NCBI GenBank assembly: GCA_964520785.1
Contig: CAZFQG010000183.1
Location: 1 to 12,748, forward strand
DNA from: CAZFQG01 sp964520785
Lineage (GTDB): Bacteria; Planctomycetota; Planctomycetia; Pirellulales; Thermoguttaceae
Direction of reading: 5' to 3'
Length of the DNA: 12,748 bases
The translations under genes were made by a program, and so were the position numbers. Under the pieces are notes generated by a model, which was not told the origin of the DNA, did no database searches, and saw nothing but the letters and a program-made list of their open reading frames with translations. Below are positions 6,160-12,748 of the stretch, one piece after another. Each line of letters begins with the position of its first letter. The first letter of the stretch is position 1.

Positions 6160-8265
6160 CTATTCTTTGGCTCCGGCGCGGGTCTCCGGTTCGAACTGGC
6201 CGATTACCAAGGTTTCGCCCCTGTCGGAGGCGGGGTTGGTAATGGCCGTATTGACGAAAGGATGGCCGCCGACGAGCGCTATGTAGGTTCCCGGCCGCGG
6301 CGCGATCGTCGAGGCAAACCGCTTGAGTCCGCCGGAATCCGGGGCGTAGGCGTCGATCTGGTAAATCAGCTCGGCGCCGACCGTCGGCGCGCCGGAGGGT
6401 GTCTTCGAGCCCTCCGCGAGGGGAACGGTGGCCCCGGCCGGAATCCGCCGGGCGGTTCGCACCGAGCCATCGTGGAGACAGACACTCAGCTCAAGGACTT
6501 CCGCCCCCAGCGCGTTGGTAGCGGTTACCTCTCCGGAATCGTCGAGGCGGATGGCGATCTTCTCGCGCCGCGGCTCCACCTTCCAGAGACGGAAATGAAT
6601 GGGCGTCTTCGCCAGGAGCCAACCGCCGGTGAGCTGCTGGCCGTTGGTCCAATCGATCGACACCGACCGCGGTTCTTCGTCGTAGCGCTCGCTTAGCCAT
6701 TGGGGCTGAACGACGGTCGCCGCGGAAAAGGTGAGACCGTCCGCGTCGGTCAAGGGGCTGTAGAACCCGGCCCAACCAAACGTCGACGCCCTCTGCGTGT
6801 TCTGGTTCAGAAGCGTTACGGTCCGGATGTCCGCGAGCCCGTGGAACCCTTCAGACAAATAGCTCCACGCGAAGACGCCGCCGCCGAGGAAGGCCGCCGA
6901 GGCGGGGAGAATCCACACCATCCATATCCGCCGGCGAATCCGGTGCAGCAAGAATTGCAGCACCGGCCCGATGGAGACCGCATAGAAGACGAGAAACGTC
7001 AGAAATCCCCAGACCGGCGCGTTCTTCCGTTTCGTCACCGGCATCCGGCTCGCCGCGCGTTCCTGTGTCGTCCACTGGTTTCCGTGCGCAACGCGGCGAT
7101 AGACCGCGTCGCGGAAGGAGGATTCCTGGTTGTACCCTAGGAGCAGCGTTCCAAATCCGGTGGCCGAAGACAACGGCTCGATCGTGCTTTCTTTTCCGTC
7201 ACCTTCGGGGTTCGGAGGGGCCGTGTTGGGACGGACCCAGACGACGCCTCCGACCGAGAGGTAGTCGGCCATCGCCTCCTTCGCCTCCGGAGAGAGGGCT
7301 TCGAACTCGCCGCGCGAAATGACGACGCCGTCGAATCGTGAATACACGACCCAATTCGTCGGCCACTGATTGGGCGGCTGAACGCTCCGTACAACGTGGC
7401 AATCGCCGACCCGGACGGTCAACCTGTCGCGGAAATCACCGCTGAGTTGCCGGCTGGCCAGGACGACGGCGGTGGCGTTCGTGAAGGGAAACGCCATTCC
7501 GCTCATTCCCATCCCCATTCCGGGGCTCGCCCGATACCCCATCCCCGGCGGCATTCCGCCGGGTACGACGGCACGCGTCCTTATTCCTTCGGGTATCGCG
7601 TCCTCGTCGACCATTTCCGTCAGTGCGGCTTCCGCCTTTTCCTCGGGGTTCGAGTTTTCGGAGACGCTCGAACCGTCGTCGGAGTTGCTCCCATCCCTCT
7701 CCTCGGGTTCCGGAACTTCCTCGGATTCAACTGCCGCCTCCACCTCGGAATATGGGGGAGGTGCAGGCGTCGGGTATCCCGTTGGGTAGGGAGCATAAAT
7801 CATACTCCCGTGGCCGTATGCCTCGTTATCCAGCGCGGCGTGGGACTCGTCCACCGACAACGAGTTCTTGTGCCGTTTGCCGTCGACGAAGACGGCCGCC
7901 TGGCCGCCGAAGGTTGCCACCGGCGGCTGATAGAGCCACACGTGGGCCGTTTGCTCGGGGCCGACTTGGACCGAGCGGCCGTTTTCGACAAGGTATTTTC
8001 CACCCAGTCCGATGGGGAGCCCGCTAGGATACTCGATACGAACGAGGTGGGGGTCCTTGCTCCGATTTTTTACTTGGAAAAGACATCCCGCGTAACCCCG
8101 ACGCGTCGCATCGTGGGTCTCGTAGAGGGGGATTTGACTGATACTGAGTGGTCCGAATTCATCACCGCGGCCCGGCGAAGCCTCGCCCAGTGGTCCGAAC
8201 GGACAGAGAACGGCCGCGACCGTAAAGAACGCCCATAAGTTCGCGCGTCGAGAACGAATCGCCAT
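6160..8265 (-). CDS. Large exported membrane protein, GATase-like segment, unnamed
   Basis: A 701-residue protein I cannot name. A signal peptide or anchor covers about 1-30 (basic start, then WAFFTVAAVL). A beta-rich region runs to about 150, then a Pro/Glu/Ser-rich linker (160-215) and a Gly/Met-rich stretch (236-257, GMGYRASPGMGMGMSGM). Residues 305-345 (WVVYSRFDGVVISRGEFEALSPEAKEAMADYLSVGGVVWV in two overlapping parts) resemble the beta strand, helix and 'YLSVGG' turn of the glutamine-amidotransferase-like fold common in planctomycete and Bat-type envelope proteins; no catalytic triad is evident. Two membrane helices follow at about 417-440 and 447-469, then a beta-rich C-terminal part of about 230 residues. 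Its ATG directly follows the MoxR stop codon, with a perfect GGAGGT inside the MoxR end, so translation is coupled. Position suggests it is an auxiliary subunit linking MoxR and the ABC transporter, perhaps analogous to GldG (inference). Confidence 0.8.
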   Translation of the reverse strand: MAIRSRRANLWAFFTVAAVLCPFGPLGEASPGRGDEFGPLSISQIPLYETHDATRRGYAGCLFQVKNRSKDPHLVRIEYPSGLPIGLGGKYLVENGRSVQVGPEQTAHVWLYQPPVATFGGQAAVFVDGKRHKNSLSVDESHAALDNEAYGHGSMIYAPYPTGYPTPAPPPYSEVEAAVESEEVPEPEERDGSNSDDGSSVSENSNPEEKAEAALTEMVDEDAIPEGIRTRAVVPGGMPPGMGYRASPGMGMGMSGMAFPFTNATAVVLASRQLSGDFRDRLTVRVGDCHVVRSVQPPNQWPTNWVVYSRFDGVVISRGEFEALSPEAKEAMADYLSVGGVVWVRPNTAPPNPEGDGKESTIEPLSSATGFGTLLLGYNQESSFRDAVYRRVAHGNQWTTQERAASRMPVTKRKNAPVWGFLTFLVFYAVSIGPVLQFLLHRIRRRIWMVWILPASAAFLGGGVFAWSYLSEGFHGLADIRTVTLLNQNTQRASTFGWAGFYSPLTDADGLTFSAATVVQPQWLSERYDEEPRSVSIDWTNGQQLTGGWLLAKTPIHFRLWKVEPRREKIAIRLDDSGEVTATNALGAEVLELSVCLHDGSVRTARRIPAGATVPLAEGSKTPSGAPTVGAELIYQIDAYAPDSGGLKRFASTIAPRPGTYIALVGGHPFVNTAITNPASDRGETLVIGQFEPETRAGAKE

Positions 8266-9312
8266 TTATACCTCCATCCGTTCCACCGCCATGTCGCGCG
8301 GCAGTTCCAATCCCGTCTCGTCGAGCGAATCGAGCAGCCCGGCGATCACGGCGTAGGTGTCGAGTTGGTTGAAGCGAGCCCGGTAATTGAGCAGAATCCG
8401 GTGATTGAGCACGGCCGGGGCGACCGCTTTGACGGTGTCGAACCCGACCGTCGCCCGGCCGCGGAGGAGGGCCAGCGCACGGGATGCTTCCGCCATGGCG
8501 ATTGCCGCGCGGGGGGAGGCGCCGAAGGTGACGAAGTTCTTCACGTCGTCCGTCGCCGCCAAGGCGCCGGGGTGCGTCGCCGCGACGAGCCTGGCGATGT
8601 AGTTCGCCACCGGCCTGGGCAGGAAGATTTCGCCCACCGCGGCGACGGCCGTGTCGAAGGCGTCCCGCGAGAAGACCCGAGACGGCTTGGGCATGATGCC
8701 ATGGCGGCGCGAGGTGATGATCGCCTCCATCGTATCGACGTCCGCCGCCGCCACGTGCAGCTTCAGCAGGAACCGGTCCAACTGGGCCTCCGGCAACGGA
8801 TAGGTACCCTCGAGTTCGATGGGGTTCTGGCTCGCCAAAACGAAGAACGGCTTGGGCAGTGCCCGAGTGTTTCCCATGAGGGTAACGCTCCGCTCCTGCA
8901 TCGCTTCGAGGAGCGCGGATTGCGTTTTGGGGCTGGCGCGGTTAATTTCATCCGCCAGCAGGATGTTCGTGAACACGGGGCCCGGCTGGAACCGCATCTC
9001 GCGCGAGCCGGAATCGGTGGTCTGCAGGATGTGGCTCCCCAGGATATCGCCCGGCATAAGGTCCGGCGTGAATTGTACGCGCCGAAACTCCAGCCGCAAG
9101 AGTTCACCCAAGGCGCTGATCAGGGCCGTTTTTCCGACGCCCGGGAGTCCCTCGAGCAAGATATGCCCTCCGGAGAGAATGCCGACTAAGACCATCTCGT
9201 GCAGCTCATGCCGGCCCAAGAGCATGGCGTCCAATTCCTTCAGCACCCCTCGGACGCCGGCTTGCGCGGCCTCCAGTTTCGCGGGGTCGATCAATTGTGT
9301 TTCCGCTGTCAT
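8266..9312 (-). CDS. MoxR family AAA+ ATPase
   Basis: A 348-residue cytoplasmic MoxR-type AAA+ ATPase, close to the usual family length. Motifs in order: Walker A GLPGVGKT (55-62), the FTPDLMPGDILG segment (81-92) diagnostic of MoxR, Walker B ILLADEI with NRASPKTQSALLEAMQE (117-140), sensor 1 ASQNP (160-164), PEAQLDRF with the arginine finger (174-181), and sensor 2 GASPRA (264-269). All key residues are present, so it should hydrolyse ATP. MoxR proteins act as chaperone-like remodellers that mature or activate partner proteins, typically encoded beside DUF58 and von Willebrand proteins. Neither is here; the flanking genes encode a coiled-coil membrane protein and a GATase-like membrane protein, which are the likely clients or partners. 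The ATG is at 9312; the preceding 158 bases contain no gene and only a weak ribosome-binding site. Its last codons hold the GGAGGT used by the next gene. Confidence 0.95.
   Translation of the reverse strand: MTAETQLIDPAKLEAAQAGVRGVLKELDAMLLGRHELHEMVLVGILSGGHILLEGLPGVGKTALISALGELLRLEFRRVQFTPDLMPGDILGSHILQTTDSGSREMRFQPGPVFTNILLADEINRASPKTQSALLEAMQERSVTLMGNTRALPKPFFVLASQNPIELEGTYPLPEAQLDRFLLKLHVAAADVDTMEAIITSRRHGIMPKPSRVFSRDAFDTAVAAVGEIFLPRPVANYIARLVAATHPGALAATDDVKNFVTFGASPRAAIAMAEASRALALLRGRATVGFDTVKAVAPAVLNHRILLNYRARFNQLDTYAVIAGLLDSLDETGLELPRDMAVERMEV
8268..8275 (-). promoter_or_regulatory. Shine-Dalgarno inside the end of the MoxR gene
   Basis: On the minus strand the MoxR gene ends GGAGGTATAAATG: a full GGAGGT, then the stop TAA directly abutting the ATG of the 701-residue protein. 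Terminating ribosomes sit on the next start, a standard sign of translational coupling and of fixed stoichiometry between the two products. Confidence 0.75.
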
Positions 9313-9470
9313 TTGCCGTTCTTCGCGTGTCGTGGATCGGGAGTTTCGTGGAGAGGGTAAAAAAAGCGTTCCACCCGGGGCGATCCCGGTCGACCGAAAC
9401 GGGGTGCGCCGAGGCTGCCGGCCAGACTCGCCCGAGGAGGGACGGTGGCTTGCAGGAAACCCCGAATGAC

Positions 9471-10931
9471 TCAGCGCCGGGACGGTTCTCGATTGAAGTA
9501 CTCGCGGACCACCCGGCGATGACTCGGAAGCACGGCCCTGGTATGGGCTCCGCCGGCCCCGCCGCCGGCCGCCAATCCGTCGCCTTCAGAGACGGCCCGC
9601 TCTTCGTCCTGGCCCGGCTTTCCCCGGCCCACGCTTCGCAAAACGGATCGACCGTCCTTCTTGAAGCCTCCGGGAGCAAGTATCGTATTCTCGAACGATT
9701 CGGCGTGTTCGTCGGTCTCGCCGTCGAAGTTCAGCTTGGCGTGCCCCGGGCCGCGGTTGATGCCGCCTCGACCGGGACCTCCGGCAAGGAGGCGGTTCGC
9801 ACCGGAACAATTACCTAGACAAATCCGGCAGGCTTCCAGAAGCTCTTCGAGATCGGCGTCGCCGAACTCGCACTCGGCCAAGGCCTCGGCGAGCGCTTCG
9901 AGCTGCTCCGGCGTCAGACCTTGCCAATTTTCGAGGAGCTGATTCGGATCGATCAGCCCGGCTTTCCCTAATTGTTGGAGCATTCCCTGCATGGCGGGAG
10001 CACAGTTCCCCAGACAATCGGCCAGATCGCCGAGTTCGTCAGCCGAAAGGCCGTCCTCGCACTTATCGCCCGCCTGCTCCATCGCCTGCCGATCGGCCGC
10101 CTCGCACTTATCGCGGGCCTCCTTCGTCACCTCGGCCAGTTCCTTCATCATCTGTTCGAGGACCTCGGGCGCCATCCGATTGGCGGCATGTTCCAGCGCC
10201 TTCGCGGCGGCGGCGAGTTCGGAACCGGTCCGGGCGGCCTCGGCCGCTTGGGCGGCTTCATTCTCGGCGAGTTGTTCCAGGCGGTTTTCGATATGGTCGA
10301 GCGCTTCGAGCGTCTTGGCCGGATCGTCCCCGGCGGCCCGTTTTTCGACCTGTTTCAGATTGGCACGGACGGTCTCGGCTTCCTCTTCCGGCATTACGGC
10401 GAGTTCCTCGAGGACCTTTACCTTTGCCTCCAGCCGATTCACGTCGGCGGCGACGTCGAGCCGTTTCGACTCCGCCGCCTCGGCCAGCCAGGAATCCGGG
10501 ACCAGGAGCGTCGCCGCGACGAAGAAGGAGGCGGCGAAAAGACCACCCAACGTGCGACGGAACGACCACGCTACTTTCGGAGTAATCAGCGTTTCCTCGG
10601 TAATCCGCGATTCCCATGCACCCAAGGAGACCTCGGCTCCGGCCATGACGAGGCCGTGGGCGCGGCTGTTCTTGTCGATCTCCGCGCGGATGACGACCGG
10701 CGAGGGGAGCCGCCTACGGACGGCCCAAGCGCCGAGGGCGATTAACAGGCCGAGGGGGAGCAACCCCAGCGCCGCGTATTGAGCCGGCAGGTGCCAGAGG
10801 AGCCTCGCGGCGACGACAGCGCACCCAACTCCCCAGAAGCCAATGACTAACGCGCGGACGCTCCAGCGGAGCCACATCAAACGCCAAAGCGAGCGGCGAA
10901 ACCGCGCGACCTGATAATCTACCTGACCCAT
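9471..10931 (-). CDS. Membrane-anchored coiled-coil protein with CLGNC motifs
   Basis: A 486-residue protein, first gene of the operon, not recognised by name. Three hydrophobic helices lie near residues 26-46, 52-70 and 129-145. They are followed by an Ala/Glu-rich coiled coil (about 155-300; LEAKVKVLEELAVM, HIENRLEQLAENEAA). A cysteine-containing part has two CLGNC motifs (306-310 and 371-375) among eight cysteines. The end is Gly/Arg-rich and finishes VLPSHRRVVREYFNREP. The three-helix start plus long coiled coil resembles planctomycete DUF4175-like proteins encoded next to MoxR ATPases, an assignment by resemblance only. It is probably a scaffold or client of MoxR at the inner membrane. 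The ATG at 10931 is chosen because GGAG lies six bases upstream; a GTG at 10961 would add ten residues but lacks that support. A 158-base gap separates it from the MoxR gene. Confidence 0.8.
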   Translation of the reverse strand: MGQVDYQVARFRRSLWRLMWLRWSVRALVIGFWGVGCAVVAARLLWHLPAQYAALGLLPLGLLIALGAWAVRRRLPSPVVIRAEIDKNSRAHGLVMAGAEVSLGAWESRITEETLITPKVAWSFRRTLGGLFAASFFVAATLLVPDSWLAEAAESKRLDVAADVNRLEAKVKVLEELAVMPEEEAETVRANLKQVEKRAAGDDPAKTLEALDHIENRLEQLAENEAAQAAEAARTGSELAAAAKALEHAANRMAPEVLEQMMKELAEVTKEARDKCEAADRQAMEQAGDKCEDGLSADELGDLADCLGNCAPAMQGMLQQLGKAGLIDPNQLLENWQGLTPEQLEALAEALAECEFGDADLEELLEACRICLGNCSGANRLLAGGPGRGGINRGPGHAKLNFDGETDEHAESFENTILAPGGFKKDGRSVLRSVGRGKPGQDEERAVSEGDGLAAGGGAGGAHTRAVLPSHRRVVREYFNREPSRR

Positions 10932-11005
10932 CGCCTTCTCCAGGGGAGATTTAGGACCCACTGACGTTCAGCGGCGTTTTCCCAGCCGCACTCGTTCTAC
11001 GCTGT

Positions 11006-11050
11006 CATTTGGACAATTGCCATTTGGACAATTGCCATTCGGATAATTGC
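11006..11050 (-). repeat. Three tandem 15-bp repeats upstream of the operon
   Basis: The plus strand reads CATTTGGACAATTGC at 11006-11020 and 11021-11035, identical, then CATTCGGATAATTGC at 11036-11050 with two changes. The first two units each contain the palindrome CAATTG. They end 75 bases before the ATG of the first operon gene. The regular spacing of 15 bases (about one and a half helical turns) and the location suggest a regulator-binding array or leader element. Replication slippage is an alternative origin. Confidence 0.85.
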
Positions 11051-11169
11051 CCCACGTATTTGGAGGCCGATCTTTCCAATTCGAGCCCGTCGGCACTACG
11101 CCGGCCGGAGGCGTCCGTCCAAGGGGATACGAGTTCATTCACGAGAAGAGTCATTCTTCAGTTGCCCTT

Positions 11170-11198
11170 ATTCTAACACCGCTCCCCCTAATTGAAAA
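11170..11198 (-). promoter_or_regulatory. Candidate promoter for the MoxR/ABC operon
   Basis: On the minus strand TTTTCA (11193-11198) and TAGAAT (11170-11175) are 17 bases apart. The -10 element is the same hexamer as in the candidate promoter at 455-483. The transcript would have a leader of about 230 bases containing the three 15-bp repeats. The -35 match is only 4 of 6, so this is tentative. Confidence 0.3.
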
Positions 11199-11276
11199 CC
11201 CACCCAGAACAAAAAAGGGGGTATCAAGAAAAAAATGGGCGGTTCAGATGAATTAGACAAACCCCCAAAAATGCGA

Positions 11277-11320
11277 CGGCGGGTACGCAACACGTCGCGT
11301 ACCCGCCGGAGATTTTTTTT
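11277..11320. terminator. Strong, probably bidirectional intrinsic terminator
   Basis: A perfect 12-bp stem, CGGCGGGTACGC at 11277-11288 with its complement at 11297-11308, closes an 8-base loop. Eight T residues at 11313-11320 follow on the plus strand. On the minus strand the hairpin lies 37 bases past the BBP7 stop and is followed by TCGCATTTTT. It most likely ends BBP7 transcription and insulates the operon. The T-tract is better placed for plus-strand transcripts, although no plus-strand gene lies just upstream. Confidence 0.7.
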
Positions 11321-11344
11321 CCATTTCACGTGGCCGGGTTCAAA

Positions 11345-12589
11345 TCAGAACCGCACTTCGGCCCCTAGGCTGATCCCTTGGGCCCAGAAGTGGCTCCCCC
11401 GGCCCAAAAACGCTGGGTAACCGGTGCCGCCGGTACTCGGAGGGATATTGCGAGGGTCGATCCTTGCATCGATTTGATCCGCCGCCCGAAAGACGTCTCC
11501 CCAGTAGACCAGGTCATAGGAAACGAACGCGCTGACGCACTCGGTGAAATCGTACCCCAATCTGGCACCGAACCGGGGAATCACGCACACGACATCACTT
11601 TTGCGATGGCCGCTGTTTGTGCCCAGGGCGAGGATTCCGGCGGGATAGACGACCGGCTCCAGCTCTCCGATAGTAATCACCTGCTGTCCATTGATCGTCG
11701 TCACGCGCCGGTTATTTCCAATTGCCATCGCGGCGAGGAGGTCGAGCGTCCACTTGCAGCGGCGCAACCGGGCGTCGAACCCGAGTTCTCCGCCGTGGAA
11801 GTCGTTCAACGCGCGGAAGTGGTCTTGGATATCCACCGAACTCGGCAACTCGGCGTCTTCCACGTATTCATAGACCGACAGCCGATCATTCAGTCGGTAG
11901 TTTCTGTATCCGAAGAGGAAGTCGACCCGCTCCATGCGTATCTTGCGCGAAGGGGCGGGACGGCAGTAGTCGTCGCAAGGGTCGCAGCAAGGGTCGCACG
12001 CGTATGAACAGCACTGCGTAATCAAATTGCACCGCAGCCACGTGCCGACGGACTGAACGTAGTCGTCCCCCTCTACGCGGACTCGGCCACCCGCCACACC
12101 GGGAAAGGAGGTCAACTCCGCCCCTTGCCGTTGGTTCTGCATATCGTAGAACGGACGTGCCAAAATGGGCGATCCGTTGCCTTCGTAGCTGGTAGTAGCG
12201 GAATCGCCGGAGAGACTCCAGTAATCGGCTTCAAGCCCAAGACGGTGACATTTGTCCCGCCAGACGCCGGCAGTCATCCGGAAACCCCCGCGCATCTGCC
12301 CCAGGTGGTTCCCGTTGCCAACCAGAATCGAAGTCGTGTCATAACCCAGCCGGCCCGCCTGATTGATCGGTGTGTCGTCGGGGCTCGTCGTCACTAGAGG
12401 GGGGTAGTCCGTGCCATTCGTCCACCACATCAAACCCTCAGTTCGAACCCAGACGTCCGGATCGAAGCAACGCCCCGCAAAATAGCCAATATCCGGGTAG
12501 TACTCCTGGCCCTTAAGGGGGGATGCAGCGATGCTTACAAGGCTTGTACCGAAGAACATAAGAGCAAGGAAGGACAGAAAACGACGCAT
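11345..12589 (-). CDS. BBP7 family outer-membrane beta-barrel protein
   Basis: A 414-residue outer-membrane protein of the planctomycete BBP7 (beta barrel porin-7) family. A signal peptide (MRRFLSFLALMFFGTSLVSIAASPLKGQ) covers about 1-28. The mature start has GRCFDPDVWVRTEGLMWW, and alternating aromatic/polar strands run to the C-terminal GSHFWAQGISLGAEVRF, which ends in phenylalanine as barrel proteins usually do for BAM recognition. Between two strands sits a cysteine-rich insert (187-209) with eight cysteines in 23 residues, including CDPCCDPC. Many family members carry Cys-rich segments, but I cannot assign this one a role. The ATG at 12589 has AAAGG eight bases upstream; a GTG three codons earlier overlaps that site and is less likely. 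It appears monocistronic, bounded downstream by a strong terminator. Pore function is a family inference. Confidence 0.92.
   Translation of the reverse strand: MRRFLSFLALMFFGTSLVSIAASPLKGQEYYPDIGYFAGRCFDPDVWVRTEGLMWWTNGTDYPPLVTTSPDDTPINQAGRLGYDTTSILVGNGNHLGQMRGGFRMTAGVWRDKCHRLGLEADYWSLSGDSATTSYEGNGSPILARPFYDMQNQRQGAELTSFPGVAGGRVRVEGDDYVQSVGTWLRCNLITQCCSYACDPCCDPCDDYCRPAPSRKIRMERVDFLFGYRNYRLNDRLSVYEYVEDAELPSSVDIQDHFRALNDFHGGELGFDARLRRCKWTLDLLAAMAIGNNRRVTTINGQQVITIGELEPVVYPAGILALGTNSGHRKSDVVCVIPRFGARLGYDFTECVSAFVSYDLVYWGDVFRAADQIDARIDPRNIPPSTGGTGYPAFLGRGSHFWAQGISLGAEVRF
11975..11998 (-). repeat. In-frame 12-bp tandem repeat coding CDPC-CDPC
   Basis: GCAAGGGTCGCA occurs at 11975-11986 and 11987-11998 without a gap. 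On the minus strand each unit encodes Cys-Asp-Pro-Cys, so slippage by one unit adds or removes two cysteines without shifting the frame. Confidence 0.85.
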
Positions 12590-12598
12590 GGCTTGCAC

Positions 12599-12748
12599 CT
12601 TTGCGTAAAGGGTTATTTCGAATCAGGCGGAATATCCGTCAGTTCCATAACAGACTGTACCTTCGAATCGACCGGCAGAATCCGTTCTTTCTCTTTTTCT
12701 ACAATGGATCGTACTTTTTGCGCAGAATTCCCAGTTGATCAAGAATCG
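12599..12748 (-). other. BBP7 upstream region, possible tail of another gene
   Basis: On the minus strand one frame from 12746 reads ILDQLGILRKKYDPL and stops at 12699-12701, which could be the end of a gene beyond the right edge. Another frame, read from just after a TGA, gives a charged 41-codon stretch ending DIPPDSK at a TAA (12613-12615) but has no start codon at its head. The region also carries the AAAGG ribosome-binding site of BBP7. I see no convincing promoter consensus. Confidence 0.2.

Noticed and set aside
5569..6696. A 375-codon plus-strand open frame
   Set aside because: It is antisense across the ABC ATPase and the 701-residue gene, spans two real genes and has no recognisable domain.
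6160..8265. Lipoprotein signal in the 701-residue protein (VLC)
   Set aside because: The residue before cysteine is leucine, which does not fit a lipobox; an ordinary signal peptide or anchor is more likely.
9359..9389. Possible attenuator between the coiled-coil and MoxR genes
   Set aside because: A 5-bp CCGGG/CCCGG stem is followed on the minus strand by seven T residues, but nine bases separate stem and T-tract and the stem is too short.
12613..12740. A small minus-strand protein ending DIPPDSK
   Set aside because: No start codon follows the in-frame TGA at its head until an ATG that leaves only 11 codons; a frameshifted gene tail cannot be judged at the window edge.

Overview
The window looks like a piece of a Planctomycetota chromosome. 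The best taxonomic marker is the outer-membrane protein at 11345-12589. Its N-terminal segment around DPDVWVRTEGLMWW and its C-terminal GSHFWAQGISLGAEVRF are typical of the BBP7 (PF07585-type) beta-barrel family, which is known essentially from planctomycetes. The minus-strand operon, whose permease begins NPIVVKELRQGMRSR and which pairs a MoxR ATPase with large unnamed membrane proteins, fits the same phylum. I see no rRNA, tRNA, CRISPR array, insertion sequence or phage gene. No taxonomic search was possible, so this placement rests on recognising families.

Layout. Positions 1-620 hold no convincing protein gene. About 61-240 is A+T-rich (roughly 41% G+C by hand count). Positions 309-414 can fold into a compact three-way junction whose G-U pairs work only if the plus strand is transcribed. 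A sigma70-like promoter candidate lies at 455-483. It is followed by a lone plus-strand radical SAM gene with a C-terminal Twitch/SPASM-like cysteine set (666-1856, possibly from 621). That gene converges on a minus-strand cluster running from 10931 down to 1918.

The cluster, in transcription order, encodes: a three-helix membrane protein with a long coiled coil (9471-10931); a MoxR AAA+ ATPase (8266-9312); a 701-residue exported membrane protein with a glutamine-amidotransferase-like segment (6160-8265); an ABC ATPase (5191-6141); a 12-helix ABC-2 permease (3586-5172); and, after a longer gap, an S41/CtpA-type processing protease (1918-3450). Most genes have good Shine-Dalgarno sequences and short gaps (0-18 bases through the middle four), which supports one operon. 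Three tandem 15-base repeats and a promoter candidate lie upstream of its first gene. A MoxR ATPase is normally next to DUF58 and von Willebrand (BatA/B-type) proteins. Here it instead sits with an ABC-2 exporter and two large unnamed envelope proteins, which is the strongest candidate for an undescribed multi-gene system.

A perfect 12-bp hairpin at 11277-11308 lies downstream of the BBP7 gene and probably separates it from the operon. The last 150 bases carry the BBP7 ribosome-binding site and possibly the tail of another minus-strand gene cut by the window edge.
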